Below, one piece after another: positions 8,501-15,284 of a stretch of DNA of 22,013 bases (the first letter of the stretch is position 1; the number at the start of each line of letters is the position of its first letter). Position numbers and translations under genes: made by a program. Origin of the DNA: Rhodospirillaceae bacterium UBA4479 (GTDB taxonomy: Bacteria > Pseudomonadota > Alphaproteobacteria > Rhodospirillales > Casp-alpha2); NCBI GenBank assembly GCA_002389175.1, contig DGNZ01000349.1, positions 1 through 22,013 on the forward strand, given 5' to 3'. Below the pieces are notes generated by a model that saw nothing but the letters and a program-made list of their open reading frames with translations, was not told the origin of the DNA and did no database searches.

Positions 8501-8891
8501 TTGCAAAAAAAATGAATGTGAATGACGCATAAATAAGGGAGGTAATCGTAGAGCCGATATAACCAAATCCAGCCCCCCGTGATAGCAGATCGATATCCAC
8601 ACCATGCTTCGCTGCATAGTAACTGATGGGTAAGCTAGTGACGAAAATCAAAACGCAAACCGCAATGATCGCGGATATGGCATTGACGTAACCATATTCT
8701 AGCGTGATCGAACCGCCGATTGATTCCAACGCCAGAAATGAAATAGAGCCGAGTGCCGTATTAGCAACTAAATACGGAGACCACTTCCGGATTTTCTGCG
8801 CTGTAAACCGGAGTGAATAATCCTCAATCGTTTGGTTTGAAACCCATTGATTGTAATGTCGGCGAACACGTACAAGTTTTTGTTGCTTCAT
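5523..8891 (-). CDS. NCS1-permease-like hybrid sensor histidine kinase
   Basis: This 1122-residue membrane protein fuses a transporter to a kinase. Residues about 20-485 resemble an NCS1 (purine/cytosine permease-type) transporter with around a dozen hydrophobic segments; the N-terminal part reads WSNQTIEDYSLRFTA-like and AKHGVDIDLLSRGAGFGYIGS. Then comes a cysteine-rich stretch (10 Cys in 488-535), two further membrane segments (about 567-590 and 605-627) and a helical linker. The kinase core follows: HisKA with phospho-acceptor H681 in NHEFRTPLN, HATPase with the N-box at about 795-800, DTGIG at 826-830 and GIGLGLA at 856-862. A C-terminal receiver domain has D967, T/S-region S996 and K1018. 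It is transcribed ahead of the response regulator and divergently from the amide importer. The logical analogue is SSS-permease kinases such as CbrA, but with an NCS1 module. The sensed ligand is probably an amide, urea or nucleobase-like compound; this is inference. No clear Shine-Dalgarno precedes the ATG. Confidence 0.88.
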   Translation of the reverse strand: MKQQKLVRVRRHYNQWVSNQTIEDYSLRFTAQKIRKWSPYLVANTALGSISFLALESIGGSITLEYGYVNAISAIIAVCVLIFVTSLPISYYAAKHGVDIDLLSRGAGFGYIGSTITSLIYASFTFIFFAIEAAIMATALELFLGVPLFAGYLFSSIIIIPMVVYGFTFISKLQLWTQPIWLLLHILPFAFIAAQHPEFFSEWTEFTGRSEGANGEFNIILFGACSAVIFSLAAQIGEQVDFLRFLPPKTKSNSVHWWLSLISAGPGWIIVGGLKIAVGSFLVFLALKSAVPVEDAVDPSHMYQVAFQYVFSSPVIIIAVTAIFIIISQVKINVTNAYAGSIAWSNFFSRLTHSHPGRVAWLVFNVTIAFLLITLGVYQALEEILALYSIIAVAWVGALSSDLLINKSLGISPRHIEFRRAYLYDINPVGVGAIAIAIVAAMISYSGLLGEVMKALSAYLALGTAFFSAPIIAIATRGKYYLAREPDCDFGDATESQCCICAKTYEIEDMAGCPVYDGHICSLCCSLDASCNDSCKTDARYTDQILTLLSTFLPKYVVTRLNSSIGHYIGMQFLFCVVIGGVLGLVYLQTTIEDWLQHEGIQGTLWQIFFILVIISGVATWLFVLARESAKFAQDESSRQTALLSEEIDAHKITDVKLQKAKEAAESSNLAKSRYMVGLNHEFRTPLNTILGYSQLLERDASIPAHRVDAVHVIRRSSEHLAGLVDGLLDISKIESEHFSLVEEDFRLETFLLEIVEMFRLEEKANDVNFEFVTTADLPKIIRSDEKRLRQILINLLSNAFKFTPTGQVTLTVEHIENSIGLSVRDTGIGIQADDLRRIFEPFERANSSIHSESDGIGLGLAITKLLTERMGGKISVKSEIGQGSEFTVLLPFVEIKASNEDHNSDRPIVGYRGRRLVVLVTDDEPTHCNLIKDILEPIGFIVLVAANANKCLQLAQDHNPDICLLDISMPGMNGLDLAVVLRKVITAASRIIMISANAVEGIDGEINQSSFDDYLMKPIDYDRFLEKIQNNLKIEWVYEGLIGFSEQPGEMLEEICKRPSARNIEELLKLGKIGHVRAIQSKIDDVEKEFPECSHFLAILRGHLNDFQLTRFMTALEHDHE

Positions 8892-9137
8892 AAATAGGTT
8901 CGCGCCCCGTGTCAGGATAATAAAATCCTCTGTGATGGAACCGTCTATGACTTTTGTATTTCACCCGTCTTAAATAGCGGGCTGATTTTTCTGTATGTAA
9001 TCGATAAATATTTATATTAACGAGTATTGGAATTCTTCTTTAAATGGTCTGCTAGTTATCTGTTTAGAAAATCCCTCTCGGGCGGCAGATCACCCAACAC
9101 TATACCCCATACATTAGCATCGTCCCAGGGACATCTT

Positions 9138-9159
9138 CCGTACGTCAAATGACGTACGG
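9138..9159. promoter_or_regulatory. 22-bp perfect palindrome, putative master operator
   Basis: CCGTACGTCA and TGACGTACGG are exact reverse complements around a central AA. The inner part is TACGTCA, two bases, TGACGTA, the same heptamer pair and spacing as the site before fmdA. Two-fold symmetry over 10 bp per arm is most unlikely by chance. It is probably the strongest site for the response regulator at 4619-5536. Confidence 0.7.
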
Positions 9160-9178
9160 CAGCCATGTAACGTCGCCA

Positions 9179-9194
9179 ATAGTCAATTGACGTA
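9179..9194. promoter_or_regulatory. Secondary degenerate copy of the operator
   Basis: An exact half-site, TGACGTA (9188-9194), is preceded at two-base spacing by ATAGTCA, which keeps GTCA. The core GTCAATTGAC is itself a perfect 10-bp palindrome. The exact half-site is 38 bp from its equivalent in the main palindrome, and a further TAACGTC lies between them at 9168-9174. This resembles a primary/secondary site array. Confidence 0.5.
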
Positions 9195-9354
9195 TACCTC
9201 GGCAAATACCACCGAGCTATAGCTGTAGGTCTGTCATGTCGCGGGAATGACAATCAGTAAACGCGGACAACGCGTTGCGCAGAATTTAATTACGGGTCCC
9301 CCCACACGTCAGATACTGAGCAATAAAGTCTCAATCAAACAGGGATATAACAAT

Positions 9355-10632
9355 ATGTTTAGAAATACCAAAAAACCCAAAAGTCGAGATCCTATGTCCG
9401 CCATGCGGCGTGGGTTCATGTTTGGAATGGCCGCTTTACCAGTCATAGCTCTCATATCGACCGGCGCACTAGCGAATGAAAAATATCCGACCAGTGTAGT
9501 TAACACGACTGGTCTGGCCGTTACCGACGACAGCGTGACAATTGGTATCCTACACTCAATCACAGGATCCATGGCACTCAGCGAGACGGGGTCAGTGCAA
9601 GCCGAGAAACTGGCGATCAAGCAAATCAACGAATCAGGCGGTGTACTCGGTCGTCAGGTTAAATGGATTCAGGAAGATGGCGCCACAGATTGGCCGAATT
9701 TTGCTGAAAAAGCGAAAAAATTGATCGTGAACGATAAGGTTGCTGCGGTCATGGGATGTTGGACATCTGCTTCGCGTAAAGCAGTTCTCCCCGTTTTCGA
9801 GCAGTACAACAACATGCTTTATTATCCGACCATGTATGAGGGTTTGGAAGCTTCACGGAACATTATTTACACAGGCCAAGAAGCTACCCAGCAAATTCTT
9901 GCGGGCATCGACTGGATTGTTAAAGAGAAAAAACCAAAGACCTTCTACTTTGTTGGCTCAGATTATATCTGGCCTCGTACATCATTCAAAATTGCGCGTA
10001 AGCATATTGAAAACGTTTATGGCCTAAAGGTTATTGGCGAGCAGTATTACCCACTTGGTCATACTCAATTCAATTCCGTGATCAATAAGATGAAGCTGAA
10101 AAAACCCGACGTCATCTTCTCCATCGTGGTCGGCGGTTCGAATGTCGCTTTCTACAAGCAGATCACTGGAGCCGGGGTGGACCTTACCAAGCAAACAGTC
10201 ATCACTATTTCTGCGACTGAAGATGAAGTCCGCGGCATTGGCGGCGAGAACATTGTAGGCACTTACATGTTCGCTAAGTATTTCCAGAGCCTCGAAAACC
10301 CTAACAACAAAGCGTTCATTAAGGCGTTTAAGGAAATGTGGGGCGACGATATCGTTATCGGCGACGTTACCAACAATGCTTATCTTGGTCCTTGGTTATG
10401 GAAAGCTGCCGTTGAGAAGGCGGGCAGTTTTGATATCGACAAGATAAAAGCGGTCAATGGATCTGGCATTGAGATGACAAATGCTCCAGAGGGATACGTT
10501 CGCATTCATGAAACAAACAATCATCTATACAGCAAATTGCGCGTCGGTCGCGCTCGTGCAGATGGTCAGTTTGATGTCGTATATGAATCTGAACTGAAGG
10601 AACCGGATCCTTTCCCGAAAGGATACCAATAA
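9355..10632 (+). CDS. urtA: Urea/short-chain amide ABC transporter substrate-binding protein (UrtA/FmdD family)
   Basis: This is a periplasmic binding protein of the type I (AmiC/LivJ-like) fold, 425 residues from the chosen start. A signal peptide is evident: a basic n-region with RR, a hydrophobic stretch (FMFGMAALPVIALISTG) and an ALA cleavage site before NEKYP. The mature part matches UrtA-type proteins in ILHSITGSMALSETG, EDGATDWPNFAEKAKKL, GCWTSASRKAVLPVFEQYN and YYPTMYEGLE. An in-frame extension to 9247 was rejected as lacking family resemblance. The start at 9355 has a modest AGGGA, and 9394 or 9403 are alternatives. It is first in a five-gene operon ordered as urtABCDE. FmdD, the amide-binding homologue, belongs to the same family, and the formamidase neighbour favours an amide over urea. 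The spacer after it holds stable hairpins. Confidence 0.9.
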   Translation: MFRNTKKPKSRDPMSAMRRGFMFGMAALPVIALISTGALANEKYPTSVVNTTGLAVTDDSVTIGILHSITGSMALSETGSVQAEKLAIKQINESGGVLGRQVKWIQEDGATDWPNFAEKAKKLIVNDKVAAVMGCWTSASRKAVLPVFEQYNNMLYYPTMYEGLEASRNIIYTGQEATQQILAGIDWIVKEKKPKTFYFVGSDYIWPRTSFKIARKHIENVYGLKVIGEQYYPLGHTQFNSVINKMKLKKPDVIFSIVVGGSNVAFYKQITGAGVDLTKQTVITISATEDEVRGIGGENIVGTYMFAKYFQSLENPNNKAFIKAFKEMWGDDIVIGDVTNNAYLGPWLWKAAVEKAGSFDIDKIKAVNGSGIEMTNAPEGYVRIHETNNHLYSKLRVGRARADGQFDVVYESELKEPDPFPKGYQ

Positions 10633-10647
10633 GCTAAATGGCGACTG

Positions 10648-10698
10648 GTCTGGAGCGCACAAATAGTGCTCCAGGCCGACGCTTATCAAGCACTATTT
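10648..10698 (+). other. Two mutually exclusive hairpins after the binding-protein gene
   Basis: Hairpin A pairs GTCTGGAGC (10648-10656) with GCTCCAGGC (10668-10676), with one wobble pair. Hairpin B pairs AAATAGTGCT (10661-10670) with its perfect reverse complement AGCACTATTT (10689-10698). They share 10661-10676 and cannot form together. Hairpin B is followed by AAATCAAAAAATT, not a T-run, so it is not a classical terminator. A stem here commonly keeps binding-protein mRNA more abundant than permease mRNA. Confidence 0.45.
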
Positions 10699-10754
10699 AA
10701 ATCAAAAAATTCTGGTCGTCCCAGGCCAGGCCGTATCTCGAAAGGCCATTCATC

Positions 10755-11681
10755 ATGTTCGGATATACTTTTGGCGAGCTAGGTTCCATCTTTGCGATGC
10801 AAGGGTTCGCGGGGCTCATCCTCTTTTCAGTCTTTACCTTAATGGCGCTTGGATTGGCCATAATCTTTGGACAGCTGGGCGTCATTAACATGGCTCATGG
10901 CGAGTTCATGATGATTGGTATGTACGTTACCTACGTTTTATCGACGTTTTTTGCTGAATACTTACCTAGCTTGTTCGGAATATATTTTTTCGTGGCGATG
11001 GGGGTCGCCTTCTTAGTGACAGCGGCGCTTGGGGCGTTCGTGGAATGGTCCATGATCCGTCACCTTTACCGTCGACCGCTTGATACACTGCTCGCAACGT
11101 GGGGCTTAAGCCTGATCTTGCAACAAACAATTCGCGTCATTTTTGGGACCCGTGAAGTCGGCGTCGTGAAACCCGAGTGGATGATGGGTGCTGTTTCTGT
11201 CACTGACCTGATTGACGTTCAGACATATGGAATAGTTGTCATGGGGATCACAATCTGCCTGACAGCCGGTGTCATGTTTATGATGCTCAAGTCGATGTGG
11301 GGCAAACATGTCCGCGCGGTTGTTCAGAACCGCGAAATGGCTGCTGCCGTTGGAATTAATACATCACGCGTTGATCGAATGACATTTGCAGTTGGTTGCG
11401 GCATTGCCGGTATTGCTGGCAGCGCCTTTACGATGATCAGTTCTACAGCTCCGGATGCAGGGCAGCACTATATTGTTGATACATTCATGGTCGTGGTCTT
11501 TGGAGGCGCAGCTAGTCTCTGGGGCACAATCGCATCTGCATTCTTGATTTCTCAGGCGCAGTCGACTCTGGAATTCTTCATGACCGGTTCAATAGCTAAA
11601 GTTATCACGCTGCTCGTCGTGATTGGAATATTGATGATCCGTCCACAAGGACTGTTCAGTCTCAAGATTCGCAGTCGTTAA
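10755..11681 (+). CDS. urtB: UrtB/FmdE-type ABC transporter permease
   Basis: A 308-residue branched-chain amino acid/urea-type inner-membrane permease (LivH/UrtB family) with about eight hydrophobic segments. Diagnostic stretches are ALGLAIIFGQLGVINMAHGEFMM near residue 33, the family signature for the first helices, and VVVFGGAASLWGTIASAF near the C-terminus. The cytoplasmic loop around residue 180-195 (GKHVRAVVQNREMAAAVGIN) is the expected ATPase contact. Unlike some UrtB proteins it has no long N-terminal periplasmic extension. AAAGG lies upstream of the ATG. It follows the binding-protein gene after 122 bp and precedes the second permease by 9 bp. Confidence 0.9.
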   Translation: MFGYTFGELGSIFAMQGFAGLILFSVFTLMALGLAIIFGQLGVINMAHGEFMMIGMYVTYVLSTFFAEYLPSLFGIYFFVAMGVAFLVTAALGAFVEWSMIRHLYRRPLDTLLATWGLSLILQQTIRVIFGTREVGVVKPEWMMGAVSVTDLIDVQTYGIVVMGITICLTAGVMFMMLKSMWGKHVRAVVQNREMAAAVGINTSRVDRMTFAVGCGIAGIAGSAFTMISSTAPDAGQHYIVDTFMVVVFGGAASLWGTIASAFLISQAQSTLEFFMTGSIAKVITLLVVIGILMIRPQGLFSLKIRSR

Positions 11682-11690
11682 GGAACACAC

Positions 11691-12836
11691 ATGATGGATA
11701 GATTATTTCCTAAGAAAGACCTGCTCAGCTTTATTGTGATTGCTGTGTTGCTTCTTGTAATCTTGCCTATAGGACTGGATGTTTTCCGTCTTAATCTTGT
11801 CAGCAAATATCTTACATTTGCATTTGTGGCCATCGGACTTGTGATGTGCTGGGGTGCCGGTGGTATTCTCAGTCTCGGTCAGGGGGTATTTTTTGGCCTT
11901 GGTGGATATTGCATGGCAATGTTCCTCAAGCTCGAAGCAGCTAAAGCCGATATCGGCTGTACGCGTGCCCAGCAAGAAGTAGGAGAATGCATCGTTCAAT
12001 CCACGCCAGGGATTCCTGACTTCATGGATTGGGCCTCGATGACTGAATTGCCATTCTTCTGGCTACCATTTAACAGTTTTCCCCTCACCATCCTCATGAT
12101 TCTCATGGTCCCGACGATACTGGCTTACTTTGTCGGTCTAGCTATGTTCAAACGGCGTGTTGGTGGGGTGTATTTTGCCATCATGACCCAAGCTATGGCG
12201 GCAGCTCTCAGTATCTTGATTATTGGTAATGCCGGATACATCGGTGGCTTTAACGGCATCACTGATTTGCGGACACTTCATGGTTGGGACATTCGTACGG
12301 ATGATGCCAAGACTGTATTTTATTTTGTGACAGTTGTTTTGTTGCTACTGGCATTGCTCGCATCGCAGCTTATTCTCAAAAGTAAACTCGGAAGGGTTCT
12401 GGTGGCGATGCGGGTTCATGAAGACCGTGCCCGCTTTTCGGGATATGACGTCGCAAACTTCAAGATCTTCGCATTTTGTTTTGGTGCGTTACTCGCTGGT
12501 ATCGGTGGTGCGATGTTTACCCTTAATGTTGGATTTATTCATCCCACATTCGTTGGAATCGTCCCATCGATTGAGATGGTTATTTTCTGCGCCGTCGGCG
12601 GACGGTTCTCAATCTATGGGGCCGTATATGGCGCCCTGCTCGTGAACCTGGCGAAAACGGTATTTTCTGAAGCCTACCCAGAGCTTTGGCTTTTCGCTAT
12701 GGGGGCCATGTTTATTGGTGTTGTGATGGCGTTCCCAAATGGTTTAGCGGGCCTCTACAATGTCTATATCGAACCTCATTTGGCAAAGTTCAATCGCAGC
12801 GGCAAACCGCCTTCTGCGACTGAACCAGCTGAATAG
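11691..12836 (+). CDS. urtC: UrtC/FmdF-type ABC transporter permease
   Basis: A 381-residue LivM/UrtC-family inner-membrane permease, partner of the preceding gene. It shows WGAGGILSLGQGVFFGLGGY near residue 54, the standard signature, and the loop GRVLVAMRVHEDRARFSGYD near 230. As in UrtC proteins, a longer extracytoplasmic segment follows (about residues 80-125), here with two cysteines (C90, C100) that could form a disulphide. The C-terminus is hydrophilic. AAGGA before the ATG gives a good ribosome site, and a second in-frame ATG follows at once. The 9-bp and 11-bp gaps to its neighbours indicate a single transcript. Confidence 0.9.
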   Translation: MMDRLFPKKDLLSFIVIAVLLLVILPIGLDVFRLNLVSKYLTFAFVAIGLVMCWGAGGILSLGQGVFFGLGGYCMAMFLKLEAAKADIGCTRAQQEVGECIVQSTPGIPDFMDWASMTELPFFWLPFNSFPLTILMILMVPTILAYFVGLAMFKRRVGGVYFAIMTQAMAAALSILIIGNAGYIGGFNGITDLRTLHGWDIRTDDAKTVFYFVTVVLLLLALLASQLILKSKLGRVLVAMRVHEDRARFSGYDVANFKIFAFCFGALLAGIGGAMFTLNVGFIHPTFVGIVPSIEMVIFCAVGGRFSIYGAVYGALLVNLAKTVFSEAYPELWLFAMGAMFIGVVMAFPNGLAGLYNVYIEPHLAKFNRSGKPPSATEPAE

Positions 12837-12847
12837 GGGAAAGGACA

Positions 12848-13606
12848 ATGACAATGGAAAATCAACAACAAGACAGCATTCTTTCTGTCGAAAATCTGAC
12901 CGTCTCTTTCGACGGGTTTAAGGTTGTGGATGATTTATCATTCAAAATAAAAGCGAACGAGCTCCGTGTTATTATTGGCCCTAATGGTGCAGGCAAGACA
13001 ACTGTTCTCGATCTAATTAGCGGTCGGACTGCGGCAACATCAGGGTCCATCAAGTTTCGTGGTCAAGAACTGATGAATATGAAAGAGCATGAGATTGTTC
13101 ATGCTGGTGTCGGGCGGAAGTTTCAGACGCCATCAGTTTTCGAAGATCTGACTGTTTTCGAAAATCTTGAAATTTCGTTTCCTCGCGGTCGGAATGTATT
13201 TGGCTCTCTCTTCTTTAAACGGGACAAAATCGTGCAAGATCGTGTTCATGAAGTCGCTGAAATAGCATATCTGGATGAAGTGCTTCACTCTGAAGCAGGC
13301 TCACTCAGCCACGGACAAAAACAATGGCTAGAAGTCGGCATGTTGTTGATTCAGGACCCCGCTCTCCTGATGCTGGATGAACCTGTCGCTGGTATGAGTA
13401 AAAGCGAACGGGTGAAAACAGGTGATCTGCTACGTAACATCGCCCAAGGGCGGTCTGTAATTGTGATCGAACACGACATGGATTTCGTGAAAGACATCGC
13501 GCATTGGGTAACCGTTATGCATCAAGGCAAAGTTCTCTCCGAGGGGAATATGGATGCGGTGCAAAAAGATCCCAAGGTTATCGAAGTCTATTTGGGTCAT
13601 AGCTAA
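12848..13606 (+). CDS. urtD: UrtD-type ABC transporter ATP-binding protein
   Basis: A 252-residue LivG/UrtD-family ATPase. Walker A GPNGAGKT is at 44-51, a Q-loop-type QTPSVFEDLTVFENL near 93, a signature LSHGQ (rather than LSGGQ, as is usual in UrtD) at 153-157, and Walker B LLMLDE at 173-178 followed by the D-loop. The switch histidine is in IEHDM. The ATG follows AAAGGA, and a second ATG two codons on is an alternative. It energises import with the UrtE-type partner that follows 16 bp downstream. Confidence 0.92.
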   Translation: MTMENQQQDSILSVENLTVSFDGFKVVDDLSFKIKANELRVIIGPNGAGKTTVLDLISGRTAATSGSIKFRGQELMNMKEHEIVHAGVGRKFQTPSVFEDLTVFENLEISFPRGRNVFGSLFFKRDKIVQDRVHEVAEIAYLDEVLHSEAGSLSHGQKQWLEVGMLLIQDPALLMLDEPVAGMSKSERVKTGDLLRNIAQGRSVIVIEHDMDFVKDIAHWVTVMHQGKVLSEGNMDAVQKDPKVIEVYLGHS

Positions 13607-13622
13607 GAAGGAACGCGACGTC

Positions 13623-14312
13623 ATGTTAAAGATCAACAACTACCATGTATCGTACGGACAAAGTGAAATCCTTCACGGGATAAATATTGATGTGAAACCG
13701 GGTGAAATCGTTGCGGTAACAGGACGTAACGGTATGGGGAAAACCACCTTAATGAAATCGATCATGGGTATTATTCCCCCCACCGAAGGGACCCTAACCA
13801 TCGGTGATAAGGATATATCCAGCCTGGTCACACATGAACGTGTACGAGAAGGTGTCGCTTATGTCCCTCAAGGGCGGATGATCTTTGCGACAATGACGGT
13901 TGAGGAGAATATTGAAACGGGATTAGCAGGCACGGATAAAAAGAAAATCCCCGATGAAATCTATGATATTTTTCCAGTTCTGTTGGAAATGAAAGACCGT
14001 AGAGGCGGTAATTTGTCTGGTGGTCAGCAGCAACAACTGGCCATTGCGCGTGCTCTTGTTTCAGAACCTAAGATCCTCCTTCTTGATGAGCCAACAGAAG
14101 GAATTCAACCATCAATTATCAAAGAAATTGCCCAGGTACTTCGACGCATTAGAGATGAGCGTGGACTAAGCATCTTATTTTCAGAACAAGTTCTGAGCTT
14201 TGTGATGGACGCGGCAGATAGAATCATGGTGATCGAGAATGGTCGGATTGTACATGAAGACAACCGCGAGGATGTGGATGCCAAAACATTGGCAGGATAT
14301 TTGTCCGTATAG
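13623..14312 (+). CDS. urtE: UrtE-type ABC transporter ATP-binding protein
   Basis: A 229-residue LivF/UrtE-family ATPase. Walker A GRNGMGKT is at 34-41, signature LSGGQ at 131-135, and Walker B ILLLDE at 151-156, followed by PTEGIQPS, a stretch characteristic of UrtE. The start at 13623 (MLKINNYHVSYG) is preceded by GAAGGA. A longer frame reaching into the previous gene adds 23 residues without family match and was rejected. It is the last gene of the importer operon. The next 207 bp contain no gene and no clear terminator, only a CATCCG/CGGATG inverted repeat around 14396-14422. Confidence 0.92.
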   Translation: MLKINNYHVSYGQSEILHGINIDVKPGEIVAVTGRNGMGKTTLMKSIMGIIPPTEGTLTIGDKDISSLVTHERVREGVAYVPQGRMIFATMTVEENIETGLAGTDKKKIPDEIYDIFPVLLEMKDRRGGNLSGGQQQQLAIARALVSEPKILLLDEPTEGIQPSIIKEIAQVLRRIRDERGLSILFSEQVLSFVMDAADRIMVIENGRIVHEDNREDVDAKTLAGYLSV

Positions 14313-14519
14313 ACATTTGAACCAGCCAGCGTGGTGGTCTTTCAAAGCCTTTGAGCATCTATAGCCGATGAAACCCTATGTAGTGGCTTGATCATCCGCG
14401 CTCATACCCATACCCACGGATGCGGTGTTTGTGTCTGGGTGAGTGTGATTGCTGCGCAAATCAGGACAATTGATAAACAGGTATTCGGATTGAGTTCCTG
14501 AAATAAAGGGATATTTAAA

Positions 14520-15284
14520 ATGAATATTTCAGAGTTGTGGCGGTTCCCTGTAAAAGGCCTTAGAGGCGAATCCCTCAAAGAAGTAGCGATTACACCTAAC
14601 GCTCCATTTCCGCTGGACCGGCGCTTCGCGCTTGCACACGGTGAATCAGGTATCACTTATGACTCTCCAAAATGGGCGTTAAAAACAGAATTTCATATGC
14701 TCATGCACGGTTCAGATGAGCGACTTGCAGAACTCACGCCGCACTTCGACGAGACATCGAGGCTCTTGACGATCCTACGAGATGGCGTGGAAGAAGCGCG
14801 GACTTTCGTGGATGATCCTGATGGCCAAGTCGAAATAAATCGTTATTTTGAAGGTTTGTTAGGCAAAGCGGACTCTTCAATCAGACCGCAATTTGTTCAA
14901 GCCCAGGATTTCCAGTTTGGGAATATCGAGGAACCGGTCGTGTCGCTCATTAATCTGGCAAGCGTGCGGCAACTGTCTGAAACTGTTGGTGAGGATGTTG
15001 ATATTGCCCGTTTCCGGGGAAATATCGTTATTGATGGCGGATCTCCATGGGAGGAACGCAACTGGGTTGGTCTAACAGTGACGATAAATGATGCTATTTT
15101 TGAAGTCGTAGATGAAACTATTCGATGCGGCGCGACCGTAGTGAACCCAGATACTTGCGAACGAGATATGAATGTTCCCAAACTTCTGCAGCAAAACTAC
15201 GGCCACATGTTTTGTGGTGTTTATCTGATAGCAAAACAAGAAGGCACGATCTCGACTGACGCATCGCTTTCCATATCAAATTAA
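14520..15284 (+). CDS. MOSC-domain protein (YcbX/mARC-like, with N-terminal beta barrel)
   Basis: A 254-residue protein. An N-terminal MOSC beta-barrel region (about 1-110; opening ISELWRFPVKGLRGESLK and PLDRRFALAHG) is followed by a MOSC domain (about 130-240). The conserved cysteine is C203 in TIRCGATVVNPDTCERD, the position that in mARC/YcbX-type proteins co-ordinates or transfers sulfur to the molybdenum cofactor. Such proteins reduce N-hydroxylated compounds or handle sulfur for Moco enzymes. The [2Fe-2S] domain of YcbX is absent, so an external reductase would be needed. It is on the same strand as the importer but 207 bp downstream, so co-transcription is uncertain. The start follows AAAGGG. 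The substrate is unknown. Confidence 0.82.
   Translation: MNISELWRFPVKGLRGESLKEVAITPNAPFPLDRRFALAHGESGITYDSPKWALKTEFHMLMHGSDERLAELTPHFDETSRLLTILRDGVEEARTFVDDPDGQVEINRYFEGLLGKADSSIRPQFVQAQDFQFGNIEEPVVSLINLASVRQLSETVGEDVDIARFRGNIVIDGGSPWEERNWVGLTVTINDAIFEVVDETIRCGATVVNPDTCERDMNVPKLLQQNYGHMFCGVYLIAKQEGTISTDASLSISN

Larger units (their letters stand above)
8892..9354. other. 463-bp divergent regulatory region, sensor kinase / amide importer
   Basis: No protein gene is convincing here. A frame open from 9247 runs into the binding-protein gene, but its first 36 residues look non-coding. The first half is A+T-rich. The second half carries the inverted repeats at 9138-9159 and 9179-9194. The kinase start lies about 250 bp to one side of the main palindrome and the importer start about 195 bp to the other, so one site cluster could serve both promoters. 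No sigma-54 consensus was seen. Confidence 0.5.

Noticed and set aside
9247..9354. In-frame N-terminal extension of the binding protein (36 residues)
   Set aside because: It shows no resemblance to UrtA/FmdD proteins and would bury the signal peptide. The ATG at 9355 gives a normal export signal.
8892..9354. Sigma-54 promoter before the importer operon
   Set aside because: It was expected for nitrogen scavenging, but no GG-N10-GC element with the usual flanks was found by eye on either strand.
13554..13622. Extended start for the UrtE-type ATPase inside the previous gene
   Set aside because: The extra residues do not match the family, while the ATG at 13623 has GAAGGA at good spacing and begins the standard UrtE N-terminus.
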